Origin: Candidatus Saccharimonadota bacterium
GTDB lineage: Bacteria; Patescibacteriota; Saccharimonadia; Saccharimonadales; Saccharimonadaceae
Direction: 5' to 3'
DNA length: 64,000 bases
Assembly (NCBI GenBank): GCA_905372835.1
Contig: CAJPQK010000001.1
Span: forward strand, 511,897-575,896
A program made the translations under genes and the position numbers. Below, piece by piece: positions 1 to 8,065 of this stretch. The notes under the pieces were generated by a model that saw only the letters and a program-made list of their open reading frames with translations, ran no database searches and was not told the origin of the DNA. Position 1 is the stretch's first letter. Each line of letters opens with the position of its first letter.

Positions 1-1
1 C

Positions 2-307
2 CGTGACCGCGCCTACCGAGTGATTGAGACAAAGAAGTCGACGTATTTTGCCATTGGCTTTGTGGTCTCTAAAATCGTTTCGGCTTTGCGTCAGTCAACG
101 CGCACGGTCTATCCAGTTTGTTCACTGGCCGAGGGTGAATATGGTCTGGACAATGTCGTACTGGGCTTGCCGTCGATCATTTGTTGTGACGGCGTGAAAA
201 TTTTGAGGGGCTATCCACTGACTGAGCGCGAGAAGCAGTCGCTGAATAATTCCGCTGCGATCATCGGCGAGATGATTGCTCATCTTGATAAAGCCCAGGA
301 AAATTGA
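2..307 (+). CDS. ldh: L-lactate dehydrogenase, C-terminal part (5' truncated by window)
   Basis: The open frame enters from the left edge (first full codon at base 2) and ends in TGA. About 101 residues are visible. The stretch RDRAYRVIETKKSTYFAIG, the later GEYGLDNVVLGLPSII, and a closing helix with a TEREKQSLNNSA segment match the C-terminal domain of NAD-dependent L-lactate dehydrogenases, which reduce pyruvate to lactate. The NAD-binding and catalytic His regions lie outside the window, so malate dehydrogenase of the same family cannot be fully excluded. The rpsJ promoter overlaps its last codons, so the two genes appear to be separate transcription units. Confidence 0.85.
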   Translation, partial: RDRAYRVIETKKSTYFAIGFVVSKIVSALRQSTRTVYPVCSLAEGEYGLDNVVLGLPSIICCDGVKILRGYPLTEREKQSLNNSAAIIGEMIAHLDKAQEN

Positions 308-313
308 TATAAT
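285..313 (+). promoter_or_regulatory. Promoter of rpsJ
   Basis: TTGATA (285-290), a 17-bp spacer and a perfect TATAAT (308-313) lie over the 3' end of ldh. They would start a transcript with an approximately 80-nt leader before rpsJ. Confidence 0.7.
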
Positions 314-402
314 CGCCTAGTTAATAATAATTTGTCTCGAGAACTCGGTTGTTCGTAAAATGGAGCAATTGGAGGTTACGGGATTGCACAAAAGGAGGAG
401 CC

Positions 403-720
403 ATGGCTCAAGATACCGGGATTAAAATCCGCATCCGACTGAAGGCGTATGACCACAAAGTCATCGACCAATCAGCAAAACAAATCATTGACACTGCAAT
501 TCGCACCGGCGCGAACGTTGCTGGCCCAGTGCCGCTGCCAACTCGCCGCAGCACCTACACAGTGGTAAAAAGCCCACACGTATATAAAATGGGTGGTGAG
601 ACCTACGAGCGCCGCGTTCACAAGCGTCTGATTGACATTACTAACGCCACACCAAAGACCATCGATAGCTTGCAGAACTTGAACTTGCCAGCTGGCGTTG
701 ACGCTGAAATTCGTATGTAA
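403..720 (+). CDS. rpsJ: 30S ribosomal protein S10 (uS10)
   Basis: Component of the 30S head and, in other bacteria, the NusE antitermination factor. The 105-residue protein has the typical length and the signature from IRLKAYDHKVID to GPVPLPT. The start is ATG at 403, directly after a strong AAAGGAGGAG ribosome-binding site; an upstream in-frame TTG at 349 would only add leader sequence. Normally rplC follows at once, but here a terminator and a membrane-protein gene separate them. Confidence 0.97.
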   Translation: MAQDTGIKIRIRLKAYDHKVIDQSAKQIIDTAIRTGANVAGPVPLPTRRSTYTVVKSPHVYKMGGETYERRVHKRLIDITNATPKTIDSLQNLNLPAGVDAEIRM

Positions 721-732
721 TACACTATCATC

Positions 733-753
733 AGGAGGTATGCTATGTCATAA
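733..753 (+). other. Consensus ribosome-binding site with a two-codon ORF (Met-Ser-stop)
   Basis: AGGAGGT at 733-739 is followed after 5 bp by ATG TCA TAA (745-753). The site has the spacing of a real start. It may be the decayed start region of the gene once next to rpsJ, or a minimal regulatory ORF. The neighbouring terminator makes decay more likely. Confidence 0.4.
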
Positions 754-766
754 ATCCTAATGTAAG

Positions 767-798
767 AAAATGGCCTCTTCGGGGGTCATTTTCATTTG
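767..798 (+). terminator. Intrinsic terminator after rpsJ
   Basis: Arms 767-775 and 784-792 pair over 9 bp with one G-T, around an 8-nt loop, and end in a T-rich tract. This separates rpsJ from the following gene. Confidence 0.75.
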
Positions 799-837
799 TC
801 AAAGGTAGTTTTGATTGATATAATAAATATAATTATT

Positions 838-1170
838 ATGACAAAACAAAAATCTCGCACCTACGCTCGCAACCGCTCAAAGTCCAGCGCCTTGTTCAGC
901 CGCAAGGGACGTGAGCGAATCTATGAAAATGACAGCACATTCTTTTTGAAATTGGTGATATTTGTCATCCTCAGTGCGCTGTGGTTGCGCCTCAAAAGCC
1001 CCTTTGAACTGGGCGCTTTCACTGTGCAGGCAGTGCCAGTTGGCTTGTTCGTGGCACTGTTACTGGTTCTGAAGATTGAACAGTATCAATTTAATCGCAA
1101 AATTTGGTATGTCACCCTCATTTTAATGGCAATTTTGACCTCATTTACGCCAGTCGGCGTGATGATCTGA
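838..1170 (+). CDS. Small three-helix membrane protein, unknown function
   Basis: A 110-residue protein I do not recognise. A basic N-terminal 30 residues rich in Lys, Arg and Ser precedes three hydrophobic segments at about 35-52, 61-80 and 89-109, so it is probably an inner-membrane protein with a cytoplasmic basic tail. The start chosen is ATG 838. A TATAAT box sits at 819-824, which leaves almost no 5' leader and no Shine-Dalgarno site. The gene lies between rpsJ and rplC, which are adjacent in most bacteria, and has its own promoter, so it appears to be an insertion into the S10 operon. Confidence 0.75.
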   Translation: MTKQKSRTYARNRSKSSALFSRKGRERIYENDSTFFLKLVIFVILSALWLRLKSPFELGAFTVQAVPVGLFVALLLVLKIEQYQFNRKIWYVTLILMAILTSFTPVGVMI

Positions 1171-1175
1171 TTTAC

Positions 1176-1205
1176 TTGACTTTAACCAATGTTTTGTGCT
1201 AGAAT
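1176..1205 (+). promoter_or_regulatory. Promoter of the rplC operon with about 145-nt leader
   Basis: TTGACT (1176-1181), an 18-bp spacer and TAGAAT (1200-1205) preceded by TGTGC (extended -10). The leader to rplC at about 1212-1354 is long enough for autoregulation by a ribosomal protein, but I did not establish a fold. The same TGC-TAGAAT -10 arrangement recurs before the adhesin gene at 42436. Confidence 0.7.
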
Positions 1206-1354
1206 TACAAGGTAATTTCTATTACGCGTAATATCAACTGTTCTCCTTGATGAATGAGCAGGTCTGGCTATTATTGAAGCGCTTGTCATGAACGCCTCAC
1301 TCAGAACCCAGAAACCGCACGTCATCAGGAGTATTTAAGTGGGAGTGAGGAAAA

Positions 1355-1969
1355 GTGAAAACACTTCTCGGTACCAAACTTGGTATGACCCAGCTCTTGG
1401 CTGAAGACGGCAAAGCCATTCCGGTGACGCTGATCCAAGCCGGCCCTGTCACCGTGACTCAGGTGAAGACTGTCGAAATCGACGGTTACAATGCGGTACA
1501 GGTCGCTTATGGAGAGGGTAAGAACCTGAGCAAGGCCGTGGCTGGACACGTCAAGCCAGCCCAAGTGACCCCGAAGCATATTCGGGAATTCCGCGTCGAC
1601 GAGATCCCTGAGGGTATCAAAGTTGGCGATGAAATCAACGTTTCCGCGTTCGAAGTCGGCGATTCTGTCGATGCGACCGGAACCAGCAAAGGTAAAGGTT
1701 TCGCTGGAACCATTAAACGCCACAACTTTAAGCGTCACCGCAAGACGCACGGTGGTAAAGGTAATACTCGTAAGCCAGGTTCAATTGGCTCGATGTATCC
1801 ACAAAAAGTGTTCAAGGGTAAGACGATGGCTGGCCACATGGGTCACGAGCGTGTTACGGTCAAGAACCTGGAAGTGGCATATGTTGATCCAGAGACCAAT
1901 CTGATCGGGGTGAAGGGCGCTGTCCCTGGGCCACGAAAAGGGCTGATCATTTTAGGAGGTAACAAGTAA
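1355..1969 (+). CDS. rplC: 50S ribosomal protein L3 (uL3)
   Basis: One of the first proteins to bind 23S rRNA, reaching the peptidyl transferase centre. It has 204 residues, close to the family length. The family signature GTSKGKGFAGTIKRHNF lies near residues 109-125, followed by the THGGKG and GHMGHERVT elements. The start is GTG 1355 after a GAGG site. Its stop overlaps the rplD start by one base, and it opens a tightly coupled run of ribosomal genes that continues to rpsH. Confidence 0.97.
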   Translation: MKTLLGTKLGMTQLLAEDGKAIPVTLIQAGPVTVTQVKTVEIDGYNAVQVAYGEGKNLSKAVAGHVKPAQVTPKHIREFRVDEIPEGIKVGDEINVSAFEVGDSVDATGTSKGKGFAGTIKRHNFKRHRKTHGGKGNTRKPGSIGSMYPQKVFKGKTMAGHMGHERVTVKNLEVAYVDPETNLIGVKGAVPGPRKGLIILGGNK

Positions 1970-2568
1970 TGGCTGAATCAACCAAACTTCCTAAAGACAT
2001 TTTCGCTGTTGAAGTGCCAAACCACGAACTGTTGAAATTGGCATATGACAGTTATCTCGCTAACGCCCGCCTAGCAAGCGCAACCACCAAGCAGCGTGGT
2101 GAAGTTTCCGGTGGTGGTAAAAAGCCATGGAAGCAAAAGGGAACTGGTCGAGCACGTTTCGGTTCAAGCCGTAACCCAATCTGGCGCGGTGGTGGTGTGG
2201 TCTTTGGCCCACGCGGCAACGAAAACTACACCAAAAAATTGTCTAAAACCGCCAAGAAAGTGGCAATTCGCCAAGCCTTGACGGTAGCCAATGAAGCGAA
2301 GAAAATCGTCGTCAAAGACATCAAGACGACTGGCAAGACCAAAGAGGTCGCAACCTTCTTGGCTGACAACAAGTTCGAGCGCCGCGTACTGATCGTCGTC
2401 GACGAAAAGACGCCAGAATTGATGCGTGCGACAAACAACATTCAGAACGTATTGGTGATTCGTGCGAGCTACCTCAGCGTCTACCACATTCTGAATGCGG
2501 ATACTATTGTCATGACCCCGAAAGCTCTGCCAGTAATCACTGAATGGCTGGGTAAGGAGGAAGCGTAA
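1969..2568 (+). CDS. rplD: 50S ribosomal protein L4 (uL4)
   Basis: A 199-residue protein lining the exit tunnel. In enterobacteria it also represses the S10 operon. The conserved tunnel loop is visible around residues 44-83, including KQKGTGRARFGSSRNP and WRGGGVVFGP. The C-terminal part has the usual alternating alpha/beta pattern. It starts with an ATG in a TAATGG overlap with rplC and is followed at once by rplW. Confidence 0.97.
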   Translation: MAESTKLPKDIFAVEVPNHELLKLAYDSYLANARLASATTKQRGEVSGGGKKPWKQKGTGRARFGSSRNPIWRGGGVVFGPRGNENYTKKLSKTAKKVAIRQALTVANEAKKIVVKDIKTTGKTKEVATFLADNKFERRVLIVVDEKTPELMRATNNIQNVLVIRASYLSVYHILNADTIVMTPKALPVITEWLGKEEA

Positions 2569-2569
2569 T

Positions 2570-2890
2570 ATGAAACAGATGACAATTATCCCACGCATTA
2601 GCGAGAAAGCATACGCACAGAGCGCCAACGGCGTGTACGTGTTCCGCGTTCCGCTCAACCTGAATAAAAACGAGATCAAAGCAGCAGTTGAAGCGCAATT
2701 TGACGTTACCGTCCTGAAGGTAAAGACCTTAGTGCAAGACGGCAAAGCTGTGCGTTTCTCACGAGGCAAAAACCGCTATCCTGGCACGACTACGCGCAAG
2801 GACTGGAAGAAGGCTTACGTGACGCTGAAAGATGGCGATAAGCTCGATGTGTTTGACGCAGTAGAGCAGCAGATGGAGGAGAACAAGTAA
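2570..2890 (+). CDS. rplW: 50S ribosomal protein L23 (uL23)
   Basis: A tunnel-exit protein that docks trigger factor and signal recognition particle. The 106 residues include the N-terminal ISEKAYAQSANGVYVFRV element and the C-terminal KKAYVTLKDGD strand. It starts 2 bp after rplD and shares a base with the rplB start (TAATG), so translational coupling is likely. Confidence 0.96.
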   Translation: MKQMTIIPRISEKAYAQSANGVYVFRVPLNLNKNEIKAAVEAQFDVTVLKVKTLVQDGKAVRFSRGKNRYPGTTTRKDWKKAYVTLKDGDKLDVFDAVEQQMEENK

Positions 2891-3729
2891 TGCCAGTGAA
2901 AGCTTACAATCCAACCACTCCTGCTCGTCGCGGCATGACGAGTCAGGATTTGTCGGACATCACGACAAGAAAACCGCTCAAAAGTCTGATCAAGGCCAAA
3001 AAGCAAAATGCCGGCCGCAACAACCAAGGCCGCATCACCGTGCGTCATCGCGGCGGTGGCGTTCGCCGTCACTACCGTTTGGTGAACCACAATTTGCCGG
3101 CTGGCTTGACGCTGACGATTGAAGAAATTGAGTACGATCCAAACCGTTCAGCACGCATTGCTCGCGTGAAAGATCAGTACAATTTGTACCACTACGTGTT
3201 GGCCGACACCTCGATGGTCAAGGGCAAGACGATTCAGACTGGTGAGGAAGCACCAATTGAGGCGTCAAACCGCCTGCCATTGTCTGCTATCCCTGTTGGT
3301 ACGATGATTTATGCTATTGAACTGACTGCCGGCAAAGGTGCACAAATGGTTCGCGCCGCTGGCGCCAAAGCTCAGTTGATGGCCAAAGAGGGCAATTACG
3401 CAACCATCAAATTGCCATCTGGTGAGGTTCGCAAAGTTCGCCTGGAAGCAACCGCTGCCATCGGTACAGTCGGTAACGTCCAGCACCAGAACGTGAAGAT
3501 CGGTTCAGCCGGCCGCCGCCGCCGCAAGGGTATTCGCCCAACGGTTCGCGGTGTCGTCATGAACGCCGCAGATCACCCACATGGTGGTGGTGACGGTGGT
3601 CGCCACGGTACTGGTAAAGCACCACGTACGCCATGGGGTCAATTGACGCTGGGTTATCGAACTCGCCGCCGCAAAGGCTCAAATAAATTAATCGTACGCA
3701 CGCGTCACGACGCGAAGAGGAAGAGGTAA
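2890..3729 (+). CDS. rplB: 50S ribosomal protein L2 (uL2)
   Basis: A 279-residue protein needed for subunit association and peptidyl transferase assembly. The highly conserved C-terminal loop with the functional His is present as VVMNAADHPHGGGDG near residue 220-235, followed by the RHGTGKAPRTPWG segment. N-terminal SH3/OB-like strands are of normal length. The C-terminus is very basic. Confidence 0.98.
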   Translation: MPVKAYNPTTPARRGMTSQDLSDITTRKPLKSLIKAKKQNAGRNNQGRITVRHRGGGVRRHYRLVNHNLPAGLTLTIEEIEYDPNRSARIARVKDQYNLYHYVLADTSMVKGKTIQTGEEAPIEASNRLPLSAIPVGTMIYAIELTAGKGAQMVRAAGAKAQLMAKEGNYATIKLPSGEVRKVRLEATAAIGTVGNVQHQNVKIGSAGRRRRKGIRPTVRGVVMNAADHPHGGGDGGRHGTGKAPRTPWGQLTLGYRTRRRKGSNKLIVRTRHDAKRKR

Positions 3730-3735
3730 ATCACG

Positions 3736-4002
3736 ATGAGTCGTTCATTAAAGAAAGGTCCATTCGTCGATGTGAAGCTTGCGAAAAAAGTCGCTGCTCT
3801 CAGCCTTGACGATCGAACCGTTATCAAAACGTGGGCGCGCGCTTCGACCATCACCCCAGAAATGGTCGGTCGAACGATTGCTGTCTACAACGGTAAGATG
3901 CACGTGCCAGTGCTGATTACCGAAAACATGGTTGGCCACAAACTCGGTGAGTTTAGCCCAACTCGTAAGTTCCGTAAGCACGGCGGAAAGGATAAGAAGT
4001 AA
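3736..4002 (+). CDS. rpsS: 30S ribosomal protein S19 (uS19)
   Basis: An 88-residue head protein that forms a complex with S13 and touches A-site tRNA. The N-terminal SRSLKKGPFVD and the C-terminal GHKLGEFSPTRKFRKHGG are diagnostic. The start is ATG 3736, with an AGAGGAAGAGG purine run ahead of it inside the end of rplB. Confidence 0.97.
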   Translation: MSRSLKKGPFVDVKLAKKVAALSLDDRTVIKTWARASTITPEMVGRTIAVYNGKMHVPVLITENMVGHKLGEFSPTRKFRKHGGKDKK

Positions 4003-4004
4003 TC

Positions 4005-4469
4005 ATGGCTGATACAACTTATACTGTTCGCGCTTACGCCAAAGGTGTTGACCAAACACCACGCAAGGTCAGTCTGGTGGCTGCATTAGTACGCGGTCGC
4101 ACCGTCGCTGACGCATTGGTTATCTTGGAGCATGTGCCAAAACGCGCTGCTTTGCCAGTAAAAAAGGCAATCGACAGCGCCAAGGCAAACGCCATCAACA
4201 ATCACGGTTTGGACGCTAAAAGCTTGGTGATTACCACGTTGAGCGTTACCACTGGTACGCGTCTACGTCGCTTTAAGCCAGCGTCTCGCGGCCGTGCCTT
4301 GCCGTTCCAGAAAAAGACGTCAAACATCTTGGTTGAAGTAACTGGTACTGAGAAGCCAAAGAAAGCGCCTGCGAAAAAACCAGAAGCCAAGGCAAAGGCA
4401 GAGACCAAATCTGCCAAGCCTGCAGCGAAAAAAGCCGCCGAAACCACGGCAAAAAAGGAGGAGAAGTAA
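4005..4469 (+). CDS. rplV: 50S ribosomal protein L22 (uL22) with Ala/Lys-rich tail
   Basis: A tunnel-wall protein, 154 residues against a usual 110-115. The core (about 1-112) holds the helical region and the beta-hairpin sequence RLRRFKPASRGRA that projects into the exit tunnel. From about residue 113 a low-complexity Ala/Lys/Pro/Glu tail of roughly 40 residues follows. Such tails usually sit on the ribosome surface and bind rRNA or stay disordered; that is inference here. Confidence 0.95.
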   Translation: MADTTYTVRAYAKGVDQTPRKVSLVAALVRGRTVADALVILEHVPKRAALPVKKAIDSAKANAINNHGLDAKSLVITTLSVTTGTRLRRFKPASRGRALPFQKKTSNILVEVTGTEKPKKAPAKKPEAKAKAETKSAKPAAKKAAETTAKKEEK

Positions 4470-5105
4470 ATGGGTCAAAAAGTGAATCCAATCAACTTCC
4501 GCCTACAAGTTCACAAGAACTGGAGCTCTCGTTGGTTTACGGCCAATAAGAAAGAGTTTGCGGAGGCAATTCGCCAGGATCACGAAATCCGCGAATTGAT
4601 TGAGAAGAAATTTGCCTCACGCCCAACCATCAATCGCATTGAGATTGAGCGGAGTGCCAACTTGATCACGGTAACTATTCACACAGCGAAAGCTGGTGTG
4701 GTGATCGGCCGTGGTGGTGCTGGCGTGAATGAATTGAAAAAACAAGTTGAGAAGATCGTCGGTCAGGCGGTTCGCATCAACATCGAAGAAGTACGCCGAC
4801 CGGAACTAGCAGCTAAATTGGTGGCTGAGAATATCGCCCGCCAGTTGGAGCGCCGCATAAACTTCCGCCGCGCAACCAAAATGACCGCACAAAACACCAT
4901 GAGTGCTGGCGCCAAAGGTATCCGCATCGAGGTGGCTGGTCGTTTGAACGGTGCTGAAATGGCACGCCGCGAAAAGGTGATTGAAGGCTCTGTGCCACTG
5001 CACACCCTTCGCGCTGATATTGACTTCCACTGTGCTCGCGCCCAGACACCAGCTGGTATCATCGGCGTGAAAGTGTGGATTTATAAGGGAGAAAGGAGTC
5101 GCTAA
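4470..5105 (+). CDS. rpsC: 30S ribosomal protein S3 (uS3)
   Basis: A 211-residue head protein at the mRNA entry channel. The KH domain has the GxxG-type loop in VVIGRGGAGVNELK near residues 71-85, and the C-terminal domain carries GAKGIRIEVAGRLNGAE. It starts directly after the rplV stop with a GGAGGAG site in the preceding Lys/Glu codons, and its own stop abuts rplP. Confidence 0.98.
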   Translation: MGQKVNPINFRLQVHKNWSSRWFTANKKEFAEAIRQDHEIRELIEKKFASRPTINRIEIERSANLITVTIHTAKAGVVIGRGGAGVNELKKQVEKIVGQAVRINIEEVRRPELAAKLVAENIARQLERRINFRRATKMTAQNTMSAGAKGIRIEVAGRLNGAEMARREKVIEGSVPLHTLRADIDFHCARAQTPAGIIGVKVWIYKGERSR

Positions 5106-5519
5106 ATGCTGTTACCAAAGAAAACCAAGCACCGCAAAGTGCGCATCGGTAAAAACCGTGGTCAAGCAACCCGTGGTAATTACATCGCGTTCGGCGACTT
5201 TGCACTGCAATCACAATCAAACGAGCGCATCAACTCCCGCCAAATCGAGTCTGCCCGTCAGGCAATGACCCGCTACATCAAGCGTGGTGGTAAGATTTGG
5301 ATCCGGATTTTCCCACACACCCCAGTTACTCGCAAGCCACTTGGTTTGAAGATGGGTGGTGGTAAAGGTAATCCAGAGTTCTTTGTTGCCAAGGTGAAGG
5401 CCGGCACGGTGATGTTTGAAATGCAGGGCGTTTCAGAGGAAGTCGCTCGTGAGGCGATGCGCCTAGCGAGCCACAAACTACCAGTCAAATGTAAGTTCAT
5501 CAAGCGGGAGGACGCATAA
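5106..5519 (+). CDS. rplP: 50S ribosomal protein L16 (uL16)
   Basis: A 137-residue protein near the A-site tRNA elbow. The N-terminal MLLPKKTKHRKVRIGKNRG and the central TRKPLGLKMGGGKGNPEF are family signatures. Length is normal. Its stop overlaps the rpmC start (TAATG). Confidence 0.97.
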   Translation: MLLPKKTKHRKVRIGKNRGQATRGNYIAFGDFALQSQSNERINSRQIESARQAMTRYIKRGGKIWIRIFPHTPVTRKPLGLKMGGGKGNPEFFVAKVKAGTVMFEMQGVSEEVAREAMRLASHKLPVKCKFIKREDA

Positions 5520-5725
5520 TGGCTGAGACAAAGAAAACCGCAAAGGCAGCAGTCGTAAAGACCGTTGATGATTTGAAGAAGGAAGTCGCCGAAAAGCGAA
5601 ATGACCTGCTTCAAGCAAAACGTTCTCACGCTGCTGGCGAATTAGTTAATCCAAAAGCGCTGCGTTCACTCCGTAAGGACATCGCACGCCTGCTGACACA
5701 AATTAACGAAAAGGAGAGCAAGTAA
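5519..5725 (+). CDS. rpmC: 50S ribosomal protein L29 (uL29)
   Basis: A 68-residue helical-hairpin protein near the tunnel exit. It is recognised from LRKDIARLLTQINEKE at the C-terminus and from its place between rplP and rpsQ. The N-terminus carries about 10 extra Lys/Ala residues before the first helix. Confidence 0.93.
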   Translation: MAETKKTAKAAVVKTVDDLKKEVAEKRNDLLQAKRSHAAGELVNPKALRSLRKDIARLLTQINEKESK

Positions 5726-6036
5726 TGGCCCGACGAACACTGATTGGCGTCGTAACGAGTGCCAAGCGCGACAAGACCATCACCGTGACGGTCACCAGCC
5801 GCGAAACGCATCCGCTCTACGGCAAACAGTACACCGTGACTCGCAAGTACACTGCTCATGATGAGACCAATCAAGCAGGCGAAGGCGACAAGGTGCAAAT
5901 CGAAGAGACTCGCCCAATTTCCAAGACCAAGAGCTTTACGCTGGTCAAGGTGATTGAAAAGTCTCGCGGTTCTATCAAACTAAAGGCTGAAGTTTCTGGC
6001 GAAGCTGAGGAAGAGACCAAGGAGGGTGACAAATGA
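5725..6036 (+). CDS. rpsQ: 30S ribosomal protein S17 (uS17) with acidic extension
   Basis: An OB-fold primary 16S rRNA binder. The signature GVVTSAKRDKTITVTV and the HDETNQAGEGDKVQIEETRP strand are clear. At 103 residues it is about 15-20 longer than usual; the extra length is a C-terminal Glu/Lys-rich tail. It overlaps rplN by 4 bases (ATGA). Confidence 0.96.
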   Translation: MARRTLIGVVTSAKRDKTITVTVTSRETHPLYGKQYTVTRKYTAHDETNQAGEGDKVQIEETRPISKTKSFTLVKVIEKSRGSIKLKAEVSGEAEEETKEGDK

Positions 6037-6401
6037 TCCAACAAGAATCTCGCCTCAAGGTAGCTGACAACTCGGGTGCCAAAGAAGTATTGTGTATCCG
6101 CGTTCTCGGTGGTACCCGCCGCCGCTACGCTCGCGTCGGTGACGTGATCGTCTGTTCAGTCAAGGACGCCAGTCCAACCGGCAATGTCAAAAAGAAATCT
6201 GTCGTCAAAGCTGTGGTGGTTCGCACCCGCGACCAAATCCACCGCAAAGACGGCTCAACCATCTGCTTTGATGACAATGCCGTGGTGATTATCAACGATG
6301 ACAAGCAGCCAAAGGCTACCCGTGTCTTCGGCCCAGTACCACGCGAACTTCGCGACATGGGCTACATGAAGATCGTCAGCCTGGCTCCGGAGGTACTCTA
6401 A
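6033..6401 (+). CDS. rplN: 50S ribosomal protein L14 (uL14)
   Basis: A 122-residue intersubunit-bridge protein. The N-terminal MIQQESRLKVADNSGAKEV and the C-terminal FGPVPRELRDMGYMKIVSLA are textbook signatures and the length is exact. It begins in an ATGA overlap with rpsQ and ends in a TAATG overlap with rplX. Confidence 0.98.
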   Translation: MIQQESRLKVADNSGAKEVLCIRVLGGTRRRYARVGDVIVCSVKDASPTGNVKKKSVVKAVVVRTRDQIHRKDGSTICFDDNAVVIINDDKQPKATRVFGPVPRELRDMGYMKIVSLAPEVL

Positions 6402-6721
6402 TGGCTCGTATTCACAAAGATGACACCGTAAAAATCATCGCTGGTAAGAACAAGGGTACGACTGGTAAAGTCCTGAAAGTTAACACCAAAGATCAAACCG
6501 TTTTGGTCGAAGGTGTTGGTGTCGGACACCGCCACGTCAAACCAAGCCAGTACAATCCAAAAGGCGGCAAGAAAGATATCCACGTACCGATGGACATCAG
6601 CAAAGTCGCGCTGGTCGTCGACGAAAAGTCAGGCAAAACCAGCCGGGTTGGTTTAGTAAAGAACGCTGACGGCGGCAAAACTCGCGTCGCTCGCCAAGCA
6701 AAAAATAAGGAGATTAAATAA
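6401..6721 (+). CDS. rplX: 50S ribosomal protein L24 (uL24)
   Basis: A 106-residue assembly initiator with an N-terminal KOW motif (HKDDTVKIIAGKNKGTTGKV) and the HVKPSQYNPKGG segment. Length and gene order between rplN and rplE agree. Confidence 0.97.
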   Translation: MARIHKDDTVKIIAGKNKGTTGKVLKVNTKDQTVLVEGVGVGHRHVKPSQYNPKGGKKDIHVPMDISKVALVVDEKSGKTSRVGLVKNADGGKTRVARQAKNKEIK

Positions 6722-7305
6722 TGGCAGAGAAGAAAACCGTCGTGCCAGCTCCTCGCTTGAAAGCCTTGTATCAGGAGAAATACCTAAAGGAACTGCAAGC
6801 CGAACTAGATCTAAAGAACGTGCACCAAGTGCCAGCTTTGGAAAAGATCATCGTGAGCGTTGGCACCGGCAAGAAGAAAGATGACAAGCGTCACTTTGAG
6901 ATTGTTAAAAACACCGTTGAGAAAATCACCGGTCAGGCACCAGTTGCCCGCCAAGCAAAGAAGTCAATCGCTGGCTTTAGTATCCGTAAAGGCATGGGTG
7001 CACCAATTGGTGTTAGCGTCACGCTGCGCGGGGCTCGGATGTACGAGTTCATGGATCGTTTGATCAACGTAGCCTTGCCACGCGTCCGCGACTTCCACGG
7101 CGTCGGCCTGAAGTTTGACAAAGGCGGTAACTACAACCTAGGCATCATCGAGCAATCAATTTTCCCAGAATTGACCTTCGAGGAAACACAGATTTTGCAC
7201 GGGTTGCAGGTAACATTTGTCATCAAGAACGGCAGTAAGGAAGCATCAAAAGCCTTGCTGGAGAAATTTGGCATGCCGTTTGAGAAGAAAGGAGGCGTCA
7301 GGTAA
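6721..7305 (+). CDS. rplE: 50S ribosomal protein L5 (uL5)
   Basis: A 5S rRNA-binding protein of the central protuberance. Its 194 residues include NVHQVPALEKIIVSVGTG and RGARMYEFMDRLINVALPR. Slightly longer than the usual 178-180, mainly at the N-terminus. Coupled to rpsN by TAATG. Confidence 0.97.
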   Translation: MAEKKTVVPAPRLKALYQEKYLKELQAELDLKNVHQVPALEKIIVSVGTGKKKDDKRHFEIVKNTVEKITGQAPVARQAKKSIAGFSIRKGMGAPIGVSVTLRGARMYEFMDRLINVALPRVRDFHGVGLKFDKGGNYNLGIIEQSIFPELTFEETQILHGLQVTFVIKNGSKEASKALLEKFGMPFEKKGGVR

Positions 7306-7574
7306 TGGCTAAGAAATCAATGGTCGCTCGCGACAAAAAGCGTCTGAAGATGATTGCAAAATACGCTGCGAAGCGCGCTGAGCTCAAAGAACTTGGCGAC
7401 CTCGACGGACTGCAGAAATTGCCTCGCAACTCGAGCCCGACTCGGCACAAGAACCGCGACAGCATTTCCGGCCGTCCACGTGGCTATATGCGCCAGTTCG
7501 GCCTGAGCCGCATCAATTTCCGCGAAAAAGCAGCCAAGGGCGAAATCCCAGGCATAACAAAGAGTAGTTGGTAA
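7305..7574 (+). CDS. rpsN: 30S ribosomal protein S14 (uS14), zinc-free form
   Basis: An 89-residue head protein. The C-terminal NRDSISGRPRGYMRQFGLSR is diagnostic. It contains no cysteine, so this is the long C-minus type without the CxxC zinc ribbon of the short type. Confidence 0.96.
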   Translation: MAKKSMVARDKKRLKMIAKYAAKRAELKELGDLDGLQKLPRNSSPTRHKNRDSISGRPRGYMRQFGLSRINFREKAAKGEIPGITKSSW

Positions 7575-7594
7575 GAAGGAAAGGAGATTCGACA

Positions 7595-7996
7595 ATGTCT
7601 ATGCAAACTACAGACCCAATCGCCGACCTTCTGACGCGCATTCGCAATGCGAAACTGGTTGGCAAGACGGAAGTTCGTGTTCCGTCCAGCAAGATAAAGA
7701 AAGTCATCGCTGAACAATTAGTCAAAAACGGCTACCTTGCAGATGTTAAACTAGAGGACGCCAAGCCTCGCGGCGTGCTGGTCGTGACCATCAACGAAGA
7801 AGGTACTAACAGCACCATCAACGAGATCACCCGCGTGTCAAAGCCAGGTCGTCGTGTTTACGTCGGCGCTAGCGAAATTCCAAAGGTGAAAAGCGGCCGC
7901 GGTTTGGTACTCATCTCAACTTCAAAAGGTGTCATGACTGGTGCCGAGGCAGCCAAGGCAAAACTTGGTGGTGAGTTGCTGTTGAAGGTGTATTAA
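7595..7996 (+). CDS. rpsH: 30S ribosomal protein S8 (uS8)
   Basis: A 133-residue central-domain 16S rRNA binder. It begins at ATG 7595 behind AAAGGAG; a TTG-initiated extension to 7568 is unlikely. N-terminal TDPIADLLTRIRNA and C-terminal STSKGVMTGAEAAKAKLGG are family hallmarks. A terminator follows, whereas rplF would normally be next. Confidence 0.97.
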   Translation: MSMQTTDPIADLLTRIRNAKLVGKTEVRVPSSKIKKVIAEQLVKNGYLADVKLEDAKPRGVLVVTINEEGTNSTINEITRVSKPGRRVYVGASEIPKVKSGRGLVLISTSKGVMTGAEAAKAKLGGELLLKVY

Positions 7997-8010
7997 GCCT
8001 TACGCGAATC

Positions 8011-8045
8011 AAATAAACGTCCTCATTGCAGGGCGTTTATTTTTA
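8011..8045 (+). terminator. Intrinsic terminator after rpsH
   Basis: Perfect 9-bp arms 8011-8019 and 8034-8042, with further pairing of CCT and AGG inside, end in a T run. It closes the rplC-rpsH transcription unit. Confidence 0.85.
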
Positions 8046-8065
8046 TCTGCTATACTGTAAGACAT

